64,000 nt of DNA from Bacteroidota bacterium (GTDB lineage: Bacteria > Bacteroidota > Bacteroidia > Sphingobacteriales > Sphingobacteriaceae). Position 1 is the stretch's first letter. Every line of letters begins with the position of its first letter. Positions 9,086 to 19,500 of this stretch are shown piece by piece. The position numbers and the translations under genes were made by a program. The stretch lies in NCBI GenBank assembly GCA_023427985.1, contig JAEYZM010000016.1, positions 1 to 64,000 of the forward strand, written 5' to 3'. Under the pieces are notes generated by a model, which did not search any database, was not told the origin of the DNA, and saw only the letters and a list, made by a program, of their open reading frames with translations.

Positions 9086-10212
9086 AAAAAATAATCTATA
9101 TACTTATTGCATTTGTATTCTTCTCATGCAATCAAGACAAAGAAACAAGTGTTAGCGAAACTACATTGGAAGAAAATTCTATTGTGTTGAATAAGGTTCA
9201 ATTGTCGAACATCAATATCCAATTGGGAAACATCGGCAAACAAAAAATTGGCAATATCATAAAAGCGAATGGAAAGGTGGATGTACCACCAAGGAGTTTG
9301 GTTGATATTTCTGCGGTGATGGGAGGTTATTTAAAATCTACGAAACTATTGCCTGGACAACGTGTTAGAGCATCGGAGGTGTTGGCAATTATTGAAAACC
9401 AGGAATTCATAGAGCTTCAAAAAAACTATTTAAGTGCCAAGGCTAAATTCAGTGCAATGAAAATAGATTTCGAGAAGCAAAAAGAATTGTATGAACAGAA
9501 AGCGATTTCTGAGAAACAGTATTTAGAAACGAGCAGCAATTTTGAGCAATTAAAAATTGATATTAAATCATTAGAAGAAAAGTTGAAATTAATTGGCATC
9601 AATACAAAAAACTTGAATGTCGAATCGATTAGTGCAAGTGTAACAATTAAATCACCCATTGATGGTTATGTTTCAAAAGTCAATACAAATATTGGAAAAT
9701 TTGTAAATGCGAGCGATGTATTGTTTGAACTTATCAATCCTAACGATATACATTTGAATATTCAGATTTACGAAAAAGATATTGCAGCATTATCAATTGG
9801 ACAAAAAGTTTATTGTTATAGTAACGATAATCCAGACAAAAAATACAAGGCTGAAATCATTTTGATAGGTAGGGATATCAATGAAAATAAAGCGGTTGAT
9901 GTTCATTGTCATTTTGAATCAGACCATTCGAACATTCTCCCGGGAATGTTTATGAATGTTGAGATAGAATCAAAATTAACGGAAGCTTATGCTATCCCGA
10001 CAGAAGCCATACAAAAATTCGAGAACAAAGATTTTATTGTTATAGCAGAGAATGACAGCACCTTCAGTTTAAAGCAAGTGCAAATAGGCAATAAAGAAAA
10101 TGGGTATACTGAATTATTGAATATCAATCAAGACGTATTAAGCAAACAAGTTGTAATTAAAGACGCTTATCAGATATTGATGGCGATGAAAAACAAGGCA
10201 GAAGAAGAGTAA
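9082..10212 (+). CDS. RND periplasmic adaptor (CusB/CzcB-like), lipoprotein
   Basis: The 376-residue protein starts with a lipoprotein signal ending in the lipobox FFSC (Cys16), so it should be lipid-anchored. It then shows the membrane-fusion-protein plan: a barrel-sandwich half (VDISAVMGGYLKS), a coiled-coil hairpin at about residues 110-175, the second lipoyl half (ASVTIKSPIDGYVSKV), a beta-barrel with LPGMFMNVEIES, and a membrane-proximal end. It bridges the inner-membrane pump and the outer-membrane factor in the periplasm. Its ATG overlaps the TGA of the pump gene, indicating translational coupling. Confidence 0.92.
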   Translation: MKKIIYILIAFVFFSCNQDKETSVSETTLEENSIVLNKVQLSNINIQLGNIGKQKIGNIIKANGKVDVPPRSLVDISAVMGGYLKSTKLLPGQRVRASEVLAIIENQEFIELQKNYLSAKAKFSAMKIDFEKQKELYEQKAISEKQYLETSSNFEQLKIDIKSLEEKLKLIGINTKNLNVESISASVTIKSPIDGYVSKVNTNIGKFVNASDVLFELINPNDIHLNIQIYEKDIAALSIGQKVYCYSNDNPDKKYKAEIILIGRDINENKAVDVHCHFESDHSNILPGMFMNVEIESKLTEAYAIPTEAIQKFENKDFIVIAENDSTFSLKQVQIGNKENGYTELLNINQDVLSKQVVIKDAYQILMAMKNKAEEE

Positions 10213-10250
10213 TCTAAAATTTTTCTATCTTTAAGCTTTAAATAATTTTT

Positions 10251-10559
10251 ATGGAAAATCAAAACGATCAAAATCAAATTAACATAGAGTTAAGTGAGGA
10301 AATTGCAGAAGGTGTTTATTCTAATTTAGCGATCATTACGCATTCAAATGCTGAATTTGTTGTAGACTTTATTCGTATGATGCCGGGTGTTCCAAAGGCA
10401 AAAGTAAAATCTAGAATTATACTTACGCCACAGCATGCAAAACGATTATTAGCTGCAATGTCGGACAACGTTCGTAAATACGAAGAGATGCATGGTAAAA
10501 TCAAATTAGAAGAGCAAGCATTTCCTTTGAATTTTGGAGGCCCTACAGCACAAGCATAA
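10251..10559 (+). CDS. DUF3467 domain protein
   Basis: The 102-residue protein has the DUF3467 pattern: IELSEEIAEGVYSNLAIITHS, then an EFVVDFIRMMPG core, a KVKSRIILTPQHAKRLL segment and a short tail rich in Gly and Pro. The function of this small cytoplasmic family is unknown. It lies 38 bp after the adaptor gene, but a TATCTTTA box at 10226-10233 may give it a separate start of transcription. It ends 1 bp before the convergent porin gene. Confidence 0.85.
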   Translation: MENQNDQNQINIELSEEIAEGVYSNLAIITHSNAEFVVDFIRMMPGVPKAKVKSRIILTPQHAKRLLAAMSDNVRKYEEMHGKIKLEEQAFPLNFGGPTAQA

Positions 10560-10560
10560 T

Positions 10561-11802
10561 TTAGAAATTAATTTGCGCTTGTAACCTCAATAAGCTTCCC
10601 GACTGCAAGTTATCTTGTAGTAGGTAATCTTCGAATCTCCTTTTTGAAAAAGTATACATTGTTACTAATTCAAAAGTTGGATTGGGTTGCCATTCGAGTC
10701 CTAATTCTAATTCGTTGACATTATAACTACGAGTATCCGTTTCGTGTTTCTTACCACCATCGTAATATTGCAAGCGAGTGAAAGGTAAGAAAATATGGTT
10801 TTTATATTTTAACATGTAAGTTAATGTAATAAATCCACCGTGTAATTTCTGAACGGTGATGGTATCGCTTGCTTTATCGAATTCAGGACCTTCACCAACA
10901 TTATATTCGGCGAGAATTCCAAAGGGTTTTGGATAAAGTACAAATGTCCCTCCAATTCTTCTATCGGTATAATTTCTATCGGCACTTACACCTACATTAC
11001 CGGAACTAACTTGATCTGGAGTTACGACGTATTTTCCTGAGTATGCTTGAATTGAACCTTCAATAATTTGATTTCCGATTTCAAACGGCCAGGTAAGTCG
11101 GCTTACCACATGCAGTTCATTATTTTGTTCTGGTTTGTTGGCTGACTGACCGTTGAATACCCCAAATGCAAATATACCATAGTCGCCCGAACCCTTTAAA
11201 CCAAGCCTCACTACATCGGCAAACAATTTTCTTTTATTAGCAGGAGCCCAGTAAAAAATTGCACCCAAATCGCGCTCATTACTTATTGCCGAATTCGTTC
11301 CATCTGCACGATCGAGCGGCAATCGATTTTGACTCGACTGCATGTTTTCGAATCCGTAAGGAATTTTACTTTGTCCCAAACGAATTCTATACTCGTTTTG
11401 ATCGTCGAAGCCGATATCGAAATAAGCATCTCTTAACTGTCCAAACTGAAGGTTTGTGCCAGTAGCAGAACTTGCAAAATCGGGTTGGATATAAAAGTAA
11501 ACCCGCTTACTAATTTGACCAGAAAATATGATACGCACTCGACGTAAAAACACTCCACCGTTCTCTCCCCAACTTCTATCGCATTGCTCACATTTCAATT
11601 GACCATTGGTTTCTAGCAATCGATTGTATCGCGCTTGAACGTATCCACGAATTTGAAAACGATCGTACCATTCTTGCGATTTCTTTGCACTTAAACTCAA
11701 TTCACCTTGGGCATTCGGATTTTGTGCATTCGAATTTTGTGCATTTAATTTTGATGCTACAATTACAATGAATAATACTGTTGTCAAAAGAATTCTAAGC
11801 AT
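10561..11802 (-). CDS. Outer-membrane porin, phosphate-selective OprO/OprP type
   Basis: A cleavable signal peptide (residues 1 to about 21, ending LNA-Q) precedes a 413-residue protein made of alternating amphipathic strands, with many FxPFTRLQYYDGG-like and QIRGYVQARYN-like segments. The chain ends in an aromatic residue (LQAQINF), the typical outer-membrane barrel signal. The family is porin O and P; phosphate specificity is suggested by the name only and is not shown here. The mature N terminus repeats NAQNSNAQNPNAQ, encoded by a 15-bp tandem repeat. A good promoter lies about 70 bp upstream. Confidence 0.85.
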   Translation of the reverse strand: MLRILLTTVLFIVIVASKLNAQNSNAQNPNAQGELSLSAKKSQEWYDRFQIRGYVQARYNRLLETNGQLKCEQCDRSWGENGGVFLRRVRIIFSGQISKRVYFYIQPDFASSATGTNLQFGQLRDAYFDIGFDDQNEYRIRLGQSKIPYGFENMQSSQNRLPLDRADGTNSAISNERDLGAIFYWAPANKRKLFADVVRLGLKGSGDYGIFAFGVFNGQSANKPEQNNELHVVSRLTWPFEIGNQIIEGSIQAYSGKYVVTPDQVSSGNVGVSADRNYTDRRIGGTFVLYPKPFGILAEYNVGEGPEFDKASDTITVQKLHGGFITLTYMLKYKNHIFLPFTRLQYYDGGKKHETDTRSYNVNELELGLEWQPNPTFELVTMYTFSKRRFEDYLLQDNLQSGSLLRLQAQINF

Positions 11803-11871
11803 ATTTATTTTATGTTTATTAAATGTTAAGCACTTAATATTAATTAAACATTATTTTAATCTTATGGAGCA

Positions 11872-11901
11872 CAAAATTAACACTAAATTAAAACGAGGCA
11901 A
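11872..11901 (-). promoter_or_regulatory. Bacteroidota-type promoter for the porin gene
   Basis: On the minus strand the sequence reads TTG (11901-11899), 19 bp, then TAATTTTG (11879-11872). This matches the TTG-N19-TAnnTTTG consensus of the Bacteroidota primary sigma factor. It predicts a 5-prime leader of about 60-65 nt before the porin ATG. Confidence 0.65.
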
Positions 11902-11945
11902 CGGATTAACTGAATGGTAATGGAATGTTAACATTTTGTTAACAT

Positions 11946-11975
11946 TGCTAGTGTGCTAGTTTGCTAATACCTTAG
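11946..11975 (+). repeat. Dispersed GCTAGT repeat, copy 1
   Basis: This copy of about 30 bp reads TGCTAGTGTGCTAG followed by TTTGCTAATACCTTAG. Near-identical copies occur at 25823-25852 and 31918-31946, all in the same orientation and all between genes. It lies between the porin promoter and the rpoC terminator. It has no coding potential. Confidence 0.7.
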
Positions 11976-12010
11976 ATAGAGTGGGTAGTTGTAGTTAGTA
12001 GTGTCCTTGC

Positions 12011-12080
12011 TTTCTATTTCCTATTTCCTATTTCCTATTTCCTATTTTCTATTTTCTATTTTCTATTTCCTATTTCCTAT
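12011..12080 (+). repeat. Ten-unit heptamer tandem repeat (TTYCTAT)10
   Basis: The 70 bases divide exactly into ten 7-bp units, TTTCTAT or TTCCTAT, with T/C at the third base as the only variation. The repeat lies in the 398-bp gene-free stretch 11803-12200 between the porin and rpoC. That stretch also holds the porin promoter, the GCTAGT repeat, a terminator and an octamer repeat, and I see no gene in it. Confidence 0.92.
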
Positions 12081-12101
12081 CAACTGACCTAGAGCTAAAG
12101 C

Positions 12102-12133
12102 AAAAAGCCTCCGATTTCTCGGAGGCTTTTTTT
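12102..12133. terminator. Rho-independent terminator downstream of rpoC
   Basis: A perfect stem AAAAAGCCTCCGA / TCGGAGGCTTTTT with loop TTTC is flanked by A and T runs, so it can work on either strand. On the minus strand it closes the rpoBC operon, 68 bp after the rpoC stop. Confidence 0.9.
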
Positions 12134-12151
12134 AATAATTAGTTCAGCAAA

Positions 12152-12199
12152 TGTCGAACATTCGAGCATACGAGCATTCGAGCATTCGAACTTACGAAC
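12152..12199 (+). repeat. Six-unit octamer repeat abutting the rpoC stop codon
   Basis: Six 8-bp units run TGTCGAAC, ATTCGAGC, ATACGAGC, ATTCGAGC, ATTCGAAC, TTACGAAC. They begin one base beyond the rpoC TAA (12201-12203 on the minus strand). The units share a (T/A)CGA(G/A)C core. They are untranslated and lie between the stop codon and the terminator. Confidence 0.85.
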
Positions 12200-12200
12200 C

Positions 12201-15200
12201 TTATTCTTTCGAAGCCAATAATGCTTCGTATTCTTCTTTTGATCCAACAATCATCTTGTCGTACTTGCGGATACCTGTTCCTGATGGAATTAAGTGTCCA
12301 ACAATTACGTTTTCTTTCAATCCACCTAACACATCGATCTTACCGTTGATTGCTGCTTCGTTCAATACTTTCGTAGTTTCCTGGAACGATGCTGCAGAGA
12401 TGAATGATTTCGTACCTAATGAAGCTCTTGTGATACCTTGTAATAATGGGCTCGATGTTGCAGCTATTGCATCTCTTGCTTCTACTAACTTAGCATCTTT
12501 TCTCTTCAACACTGAATTCTCATCACGTAACTTACGTACGCTGATAATCTGTCCAGCTTTTAAGTTTGGAGAATCTCCTGGATCTGTTACTACTTTCTTA
12601 TCGAATATCCAGTTGTTTTCTGCCATGAAATCAAATTTGTCTGCCGACTCTTGTTCTAAGAATTTAGTATCTCCTGGATCCTCGATGATTACTTTTTGCA
12701 TCATCTGACGCACGATTACTTCGAAGTGTTTATCGTTGATCTTCACCCCTTGTAAACGGTAAACTTCTTGTACTCCATTTACTAAGTATTCTTGTACTGC
12801 CGATGGACCTTTGATCGATAAGATATCACTTGGCGTAATAGAACCATCTGACAATGGCATACCCGCTTTGATGAAGTCGTTATCTTGAACTAAGATGTGT
12901 TTCGACAATGGTACTAAGTATTTCTTAGTGATACCGTCTTTCGACTCAATCGTAATCTCTCTATTACCACGTTTCACACCACCTAATGTTACCACACCGT
13001 CGATCTCAGTTACTACTGCTGGATTCGATGGATTACGTGCCTCGAATAATTCGGTTACACGTGGTAAACCACCCGTGATGTCTCGTGTCTTACCAGTTGA
13101 ACGAGGAATCTTAACGATTACTTGTCCTGCAATTACTTTATCACCTTTATCTACCGCGATGTGAGCACCTACTGGAATGTTGTACGATTTGATTACTTCT
13201 TTCTTATCTAAAATTTTGATCGCTGGGTTTTTAGTTTTATCTCTACTGTCGATGATCACTTTCTCTTTATGTCCTGTTTGTTCATCAGACTCTTCACGAT
13301 AAGTGATACCCTCTTCAATAAATTCAAATTCAATCTTACCATCGAACTCAGAAATAATTACGGCATTGTATGGATCCCATCCGCAAATCGTATCGCCCTT
13401 CGCCACTTTTTGTCCATCTTTCACATACAAATGCGCACCGTAAGGAATGTTGTTCGTCATGATAACACGTCCCGATTTCTCTTCCACAATTCTGAATTCA
13501 CCCGAACGACCTAAAACTACTTCAACATTACCATCTTCTGTTTTATGAGTTACAGTTCTTACACCTTCTAACTCCACTTTACCTTCGAACTTCGCAGTGA
13601 TGGTTGATTCCGCAGCGATGTTCGATGCAGTACCCCCAACGTGGAATGTACGAAGTGTTAACTGTGTACCTGGTTCACCGATTGACTGAGCAGCAATAAC
13701 ACCTACCGCTTCACCAATCTGTACCATACGACCAGAAGCTAAGTTTCTACCGTAGCACTTAGCACAAACACCACGCTTCGCTTCGCAAGTTAATACCGAA
13801 CGAATTTCAACAGCTTCTACTGCCGATGCTTCAATCGCCTTGCCAATCTCTTCTGTGATTTGCTCTCCTTGTCCTACTAATAATTCACCCGATAATGGAT
13901 CAATTACATCGTGAACAGAAACTCTACCTAAAATACGATCGTATAATGGTTCAACAATTTCTTCATTATCTTTTAATGCCGATGTTAAGATACCACGTAA
14001 AGTACCACAATCATCTTCATTAACAATCATGTCTTGTGCAACGTCAACCAAACGACGAGTTAAGTAACCCGCATCGGCTGTCTTCAATGCCGTATCGGCC
14101 AAACCTTTACGCGCACCGTGAGTAGAGATGAAGTACTCTAATACCGAAAGACCTTCTTTAAAGTTTGAAAGAATTGGGTTCTCGATAATCTCACCACCCG
14201 ATCCTGATTTTTGTGGTTTCGCCATCAAACCTCTCATACCGCATAACTGACGAATCTGCTCTTTAGAACCACGAGCTCCAGAATCCAACATCATGTATAC
14301 TGAGTTAAACCCTTGGTTATCGTTTGCCAATTGCTTCATCACGTTATCCGTTAAACGAGAATTGATACGCGTCCAAATATCGATGATCTGATTGTAACGT
14401 TCGTTGTTGGTAATGAATCCCATGTTATAGTTACTCATTACTTCTTCAACTTCCGCACTCGCTTGATCAATTAATTTTGCTTTCTCTGCAGGAATGGTTA
14501 AGTCTTGTAAGTTAAACGAAAGACCACCTCTGAAGGCCATACGGAATCCTAATTCTTTGATTGAATCAAGAAACTGTGCCGCACGATCCATACCAGTTAC
14601 TTTCACGATGTCACCAATGATATCTCTTAAAGATTTCTTAGTTAACAACTCGTTGATATAACCCATTTCTTTTGGAACAACTTGGTTGAATAAAACTCTA
14701 CCAGTAGTTGTCTCAATTAATTTAGTTACATCTTCACCGTTTTCTTTGGTTTGTGTTTTAACTTTAATCCAAGCGTGTAAATCTAATTGTCCTTCATTCA
14801 AAGCAATGATAACTTCTTCTGGAGAATAGAATACACGACCCTCACCTTTCACCACTTTACCTGGTTCTGTTTTACGACCTTTCGTCATATAATATAAACC
14901 AAGAACCATGTCTTGTGATGGTACTGTAATTGGAGTTCCGTTCGCAGGGTTTAAGATGTTATGCGATGCCAACATCAACATTTGTGCTTCCATGATTGCA
15001 GCATTACCTAGTGGTACGTGCACAGCCATCTGGTCACCGTCGAAATCGGCGTTGAACGCAGTACATACTAATGGGTGTAATTGTATCGCTTTACCTTCAA
15101 TTAATTTTGGTTGGAAAGCTTGAATACCCAAACGGTGAAGTGTAGGAGCACGGTTTAATAATACCGGATGTCCTTTCAACACGTTTTCTAATATATCCCA

Positions 15201-16466
15201 AACAATTGGATCTTTTCTATCTACAATTTTCTTTGCCGACTTCACTGTTTTAACCACACCTCTTTCGATCATCTTACGAATGATAAATGGTTTGAACAAT
15301 TCCGCCGCCATATCTTTAGGTAATCCACATTCGTGTAATTTCAATGTAGGTCCTACAACAATTACCGAACGAGCCGAATAGTCGACACGCTTACCTAATA
15401 AGTTCTGACGGAAACGACCTTGCTTACCTTTCAAAATATCTGAAAGTGATTTCAAGGCACGGTTTCCTTCTGTTTTCACAGCATTCACTTTACGTGAATT
15501 ATCGAACAATGAATCAACCGCTTCTTGTAACATACGCTTCTCATTACGTAAGATTACTTCTGGAGCTTTGATTTCTATTAATCGTTTTAAACGATTATTT
15601 CTGATGATAACTCTACGGTATAAATCGTTTAAGTCCGATGTAGCAAAACGACCACCTTCCAATGGAACTAATGGACGTAATTCTGGTGGAATAACTGGAA
15701 CGATTTTTACAATCATCCATTCAGGACGATTTTCAATATGCTTATTCGCATCACGGAAAGCTTCAACAACTTGTAAACGTTTTAATGCTTCGTTTTTACG
15801 TTGTTGAGAAGTTTCTGTATTTGCTTTATGACGTAAGTCGAATGATAACTCATCTAGATTGATGCGCGATAGTAAATCTTCTAAAGCTTCTGCACCCATC
15901 TTAGCGATGAATTTATTTGGATCTTTATCGTCTAAATATTGATTTTCTTTCGGTAAAGTATCTAAGATATCTAAATATTCTTCTTCTGTTAAGAAGTCCA
16001 TTTTATTGATACCATCGGCTTCCTTAATACCCGGTTGAATTACTACGTAACGCTCATAGTAAATAATTAAATCTAATTTCTTAGTAGGTAAACCTAATAA
16101 GTAACCGATTTTATTTGGTAATGAACGGAAGTACCAGATATGCGCAACAGGAACCACTAATGCAATGTGTCCCATACGCTCTCTACGTACTTTTTTCTCT
16201 GTCACTTCAACACCGCAACGATCGCAGACAATACCTTTATAACGGATACGTTTGTATTTACCGCAATGACATTCGTAGTCCTTTACTGGACCAAAAATTC
16301 TTTCGCAGAACAAACCATCACGCTCCGGCTTATACGTACGGTAGTTAATCGTTTCAGGCTTTAGTACTTCACCACTTGAACGCTCAAGAATAGATTCCGG
16401 AGAAGCTAAACTAATCGTGATCTGAGTGAAATTACTTTTGATCTTATTATCTTTTTTGTATGACAT
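12201..16466 (-). CDS. rpoC: RNA polymerase subunit beta-prime
   Basis: At 1421 residues it has the usual Bacteroidota length. The zinc-finger N terminus (CHCGKYKRIRYKGIVCDRCG, near residues 66-85) is intact. So is the catalytic NADFDGDQMAVH motif, whose three Asp residues bind magnesium, near residue 470. Further on are the bridge-helix region with GARGSKEQIRQLCGMRG and the second zinc site with Cys residues in LTCEAKRGVCAKCYGRN. The C-terminal region includes SFISAASFQETTKVL. It is the last gene of the cluster and follows rpoB by 82 bp. Confidence 0.99.
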   Translation of the reverse strand: MSYKKDNKIKSNFTQITISLASPESILERSSGEVLKPETINYRTYKPERDGLFCERIFGPVKDYECHCGKYKRIRYKGIVCDRCGVEVTEKKVRRERMGHIALVVPVAHIWYFRSLPNKIGYLLGLPTKKLDLIIYYERYVVIQPGIKEADGINKMDFLTEEEYLDILDTLPKENQYLDDKDPNKFIAKMGAEALEDLLSRINLDELSFDLRHKANTETSQQRKNEALKRLQVVEAFRDANKHIENRPEWMIVKIVPVIPPELRPLVPLEGGRFATSDLNDLYRRVIIRNNRLKRLIEIKAPEVILRNEKRMLQEAVDSLFDNSRKVNAVKTEGNRALKSLSDILKGKQGRFRQNLLGKRVDYSARSVIVVGPTLKLHECGLPKDMAAELFKPFIIRKMIERGVVKTVKSAKKIVDRKDPIVWDILENVLKGHPVLLNRAPTLHRLGIQAFQPKLIEGKAIQLHPLVCTAFNADFDGDQMAVHVPLGNAAIMEAQMLMLASHNILNPANGTPITVPSQDMVLGLYYMTKGRKTEPGKVVKGEGRVFYSPEEVIIALNEGQLDLHAWIKVKTQTKENGEDVTKLIETTTGRVLFNQVVPKEMGYINELLTKKSLRDIIGDIVKVTGMDRAAQFLDSIKELGFRMAFRGGLSFNLQDLTIPAEKAKLIDQASAEVEEVMSNYNMGFITNNERYNQIIDIWTRINSRLTDNVMKQLANDNQGFNSVYMMLDSGARGSKEQIRQLCGMRGLMAKPQKSGSGGEIIENPILSNFKEGLSVLEYFISTHGARKGLADTALKTADAGYLTRRLVDVAQDMIVNEDDCGTLRGILTSALKDNEEIVEPLYDRILGRVSVHDVIDPLSGELLVGQGEQITEEIGKAIEASAVEAVEIRSVLTCEAKRGVCAKCYGRNLASGRMVQIGEAVGVIAAQSIGEPGTQLTLRTFHVGGTASNIAAESTITAKFEGKVELEGVRTVTHKTEDGNVEVVLGRSGEFRIVEEKSGRVIMTNNIPYGAHLYVKDGQKVAKGDTICGWDPYNAVIISEFDGKIEFEFIEEGITYREESDEQTGHKEKVIIDSRDKTKNPAIKILDKKEVIKSYNIPVGAHIAVDKGDKVIAGQVIVKIPRSTGKTRDITGGLPRVTELFEARNPSNPAVVTEIDGVVTLGGVKRGNREITIESKDGITKKYLVPLSKHILVQDNDFIKAGMPLSDGSITPSDILSIKGPSAVQEYLVNGVQEVYRLQGVKINDKHFEVIVRQMMQKVIIEDPGDTKFLEQESADKFDFMAENNWIFDKKVVTDPGDSPNLKAGQIISVRKLRDENSVLKRKDAKLVEARDAIAATSSPLLQGITRASLGTKSFISAASFQETTKVLNEAAINGKIDVLGGLKENVIVGHLIPSGTGIRKYDKMIVGSKEEYEALLASKE

Positions 16467-16548
16467 ATTCCTAATTTAAATTTTGAATTCTGAATTATGA
16501 ATTCTGAATGATTAGTATTTATCCAACATCCAGAATTCATTACTCATA

Positions 16549-19500
16549 TTATTCCAAAGTGATATCTAAACCTAAACCTCTTAATTCATGTACCAATACG
16601 TTGAACGATTCTGGTACTCCTGGTGTAGGTAAGTTGTCACCTTTAACGATAGCTTCGTATGTTTTAGCTCTACCAATTACATCGTCAGATTTAACAGTCA
16701 AGATTTCTTGTAGGATGTTAGCAGCACCGAATGCTTCTAATGCCCAAACCTCCATCTCACCGAAACGCTGACCCCCGAATTGAGCCTTACCACCTAATGG
16801 TTGTTGAGTAATCAACGAGTAAGGTCCGATAGAACGTGCGTGCATCTTATCATCTACCATGTGACCTAATTTCATCATGTAAATGATACCTACTGTTGTT
16901 GGTTGATCGAAACGCTCACCTGTTCCACCATCGTGTAAATATGTTCTACCTGAAGCTGGTACACCTGCTTTTGATACCCACTCTTCTACTTCGTCGTGCG
17001 ATGCACCATCGAAAATAGGAGTAGCGAATTTCAATCCAAGTTCCTTACCTGCCCAACCTAAAACTGTTTCGTAAATCTGTCCAAGGTTCATACGTGATGG
17101 TACCCCTAGTGGATTCAATACGATATCAACTGGTGTTCCATCAGCTAAGAACGGCATGTCTTCATCACGAACAATTTTCGCAACAATACCTTTGTTACCG
17201 TGACGACCCGCCATCTTATCACCCACTTTCAACTTACGTTTTTTAGCAACATATACTTTCGCCATTTGAACAATACCTGCAGGTAATTCATCACCTACTG
17301 AGATTGCAAATTTCTTGCGACGGTAAGTACCTAACTCTTCGTTTACTTTGATGTTGAAATTATGGATCAAAGATTTGATTTGATCGTTTTTATCTTCATC
17401 AGTAGTCCACTTCGTTGCATTGATATTATTGTAGTCTAATTCAAGTAATACTTTTTGAGTAAACTTAACACCTTTAGCTACTAATAATTCTTTGTAAACA
17501 TTGTAGATACCTTGAGAAGTTTTTCCACTTACAAGAACAAATAATTTGTCAACTAAAATATTCTTTAAAGTTTCTAAATTCTTATCGTGTTCTTTATCTA
17601 ATTTCTCCAGCATGATTTTCTCATCGCTCTTCTTCTCTTTCTTCGCTCTGCTGAATAATTTACTGTCGATAACTACACCTTTAATTGAAGGAGGTGCTTT
17701 CAAAGATGCATCTTTCACATCGCCTGCTTTGTCACCAAAGATGGCACGTAATAATTTCTCTTCTGGTGATGGATCTGTTTCTCCTTTTGGAGTGATCTTA
17801 CCAATCAAGATATCGCCTTCTTTAATTTCAGCACCAACGCGAATGATACCATTCTCATCTAATTCTTTTGTAGCTTCTTCAGATACGTTAGGAATATCAG
17901 ATGTTAATTCTTCTTCACCACGTTTAGTATCTCTCACTTCTAATTCGAATTCTTCGATGTGTAATGAAGTAAAGATATCTTCACGAACTACTCTTTCAGA
18001 GATTACGATCGCATCCTCAAAGTTATATCCTTGCCAAGGCATGAATGCAACTTTTAAGTTTCTACCTAATGCTAGTTCTCCGTTTTCAGTAGCATAACCT
18101 TCGCACAATACTTGCCCTTTTACAACTTTCTGACCTTTTCTTACGATAGGTTTTAAGTTCATACAAGTATTTTGGTTAGTCTTCTTAAACTTAATCAAGC
18201 TGTATGATTTTGTATCGCCATCAAATGAAACTAAGCGCTCATCTTCTGTACGATTGTATCGGATTACAATTTCATTTGCATCAACATACTCAACAACACC
18301 ATCACCTTCAGCATTAATTAATGCACGCGAATCGCGAGCCACTCTTCCTTCCAAACCAGTACCTACGATTGGAGCTTCTGGCTTCAACAATGGTACGGCC
18401 TGACGTTGCATGTTTGAACCCATCAATGCACGGTTCGCATCGTCATGCTCTAAGAATGGAATTAATGAAGCAGCGATAGATGTAATTTGGTTTGGAGCAA
18501 CGTCCATCAAATCAATTTTTTCAGGCTCAATAACTGGGAAGTCACCTTCAAAACGAGACTTCACACGAGGAGTTAAGAAATTACCTTTCTCATCGTACTG
18601 AGCATTTGACTGAGCAATTGTTTTACCATCTTCATCTTCCGCCGATAAGTAGATCACTGGTTGGTTAACTGCAACCTTACCATTTTCTACTTTTCTATAT
18701 GGAGTTTCAATGAAACCTAAATTGTTAATTTTTGCGTGAACACATAATGAAGAAATCAAACCGATGTTTGGACCTTCAGGAGTTTCAATTGTACATAAAC
18801 GACCATAGTGCGTATAGTGAACGTCACGAACCTCGAAACCAGCACGCTCTCTAGAAAGACCACCAGGGCCAAGGGCAGAAAGACGACGTTTGTGAGTAAT
18901 CTCCGCTAATGGGTTAGTTTGATCCATGAACTGTGATAACTGGTTAGTTCCGAAGAACGAGTTAATCACAGAAGAAAGTGTACGTGCATTAATTAAGTCA
19001 GTTGGAGTGAACACCTCGTTATCACGAATGTTCATACGCTCACGAATGGTACGAGCCATACGAGCTAAACCAACACCGAACTGTGCATATAATTGTTCAC
19101 CTACTGTACGAACACGACGATTCGACAAGTGATCGATATCATCTACTTCGGCCTTAGAGTTGATCAATTTTATTAAGTATTTAACGATTGCAATAATATC
19201 GCTCTTCGTTAATACTTTTACTTCATTCGGAGTATCTAAATTTAATTTACGGTTGATTCTATAACGACCTACATCACCTAAATCGTAACGCTTGTCAGAG
19301 AAGAATAAACGCTCAATGATACCTCTTGCAGTCTCCTCATCAGGTGGATCTGCATTTCTCAATTGACGATAGATGTATTCTACCGCTTCTTTTTCTGAGT
19401 TCGATGTATCTTTTTGTAAAGTATTATATATGATAGAGTAATCGGCAGTGTTAGTATCTTCTTTAGTTAAGATGATCGTTTTAACACCTGCTTCAATGAT

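Noticed and set aside
12011..12199. Tandem repeats considered as a CRISPR array
   Set aside because: Units are 7 or 8 bp with no spacers, and there are no cas genes in the window.
12151..12708. Long open frame on the plus strand antisense to rpoC
   Set aside because: It lies fully opposite well-conserved rpoC codons and the octamer repeat, has no promoter and shows no family features. The same applies to other long antisense frames over rpoB (17546-18097), rny and the SusCD genes.
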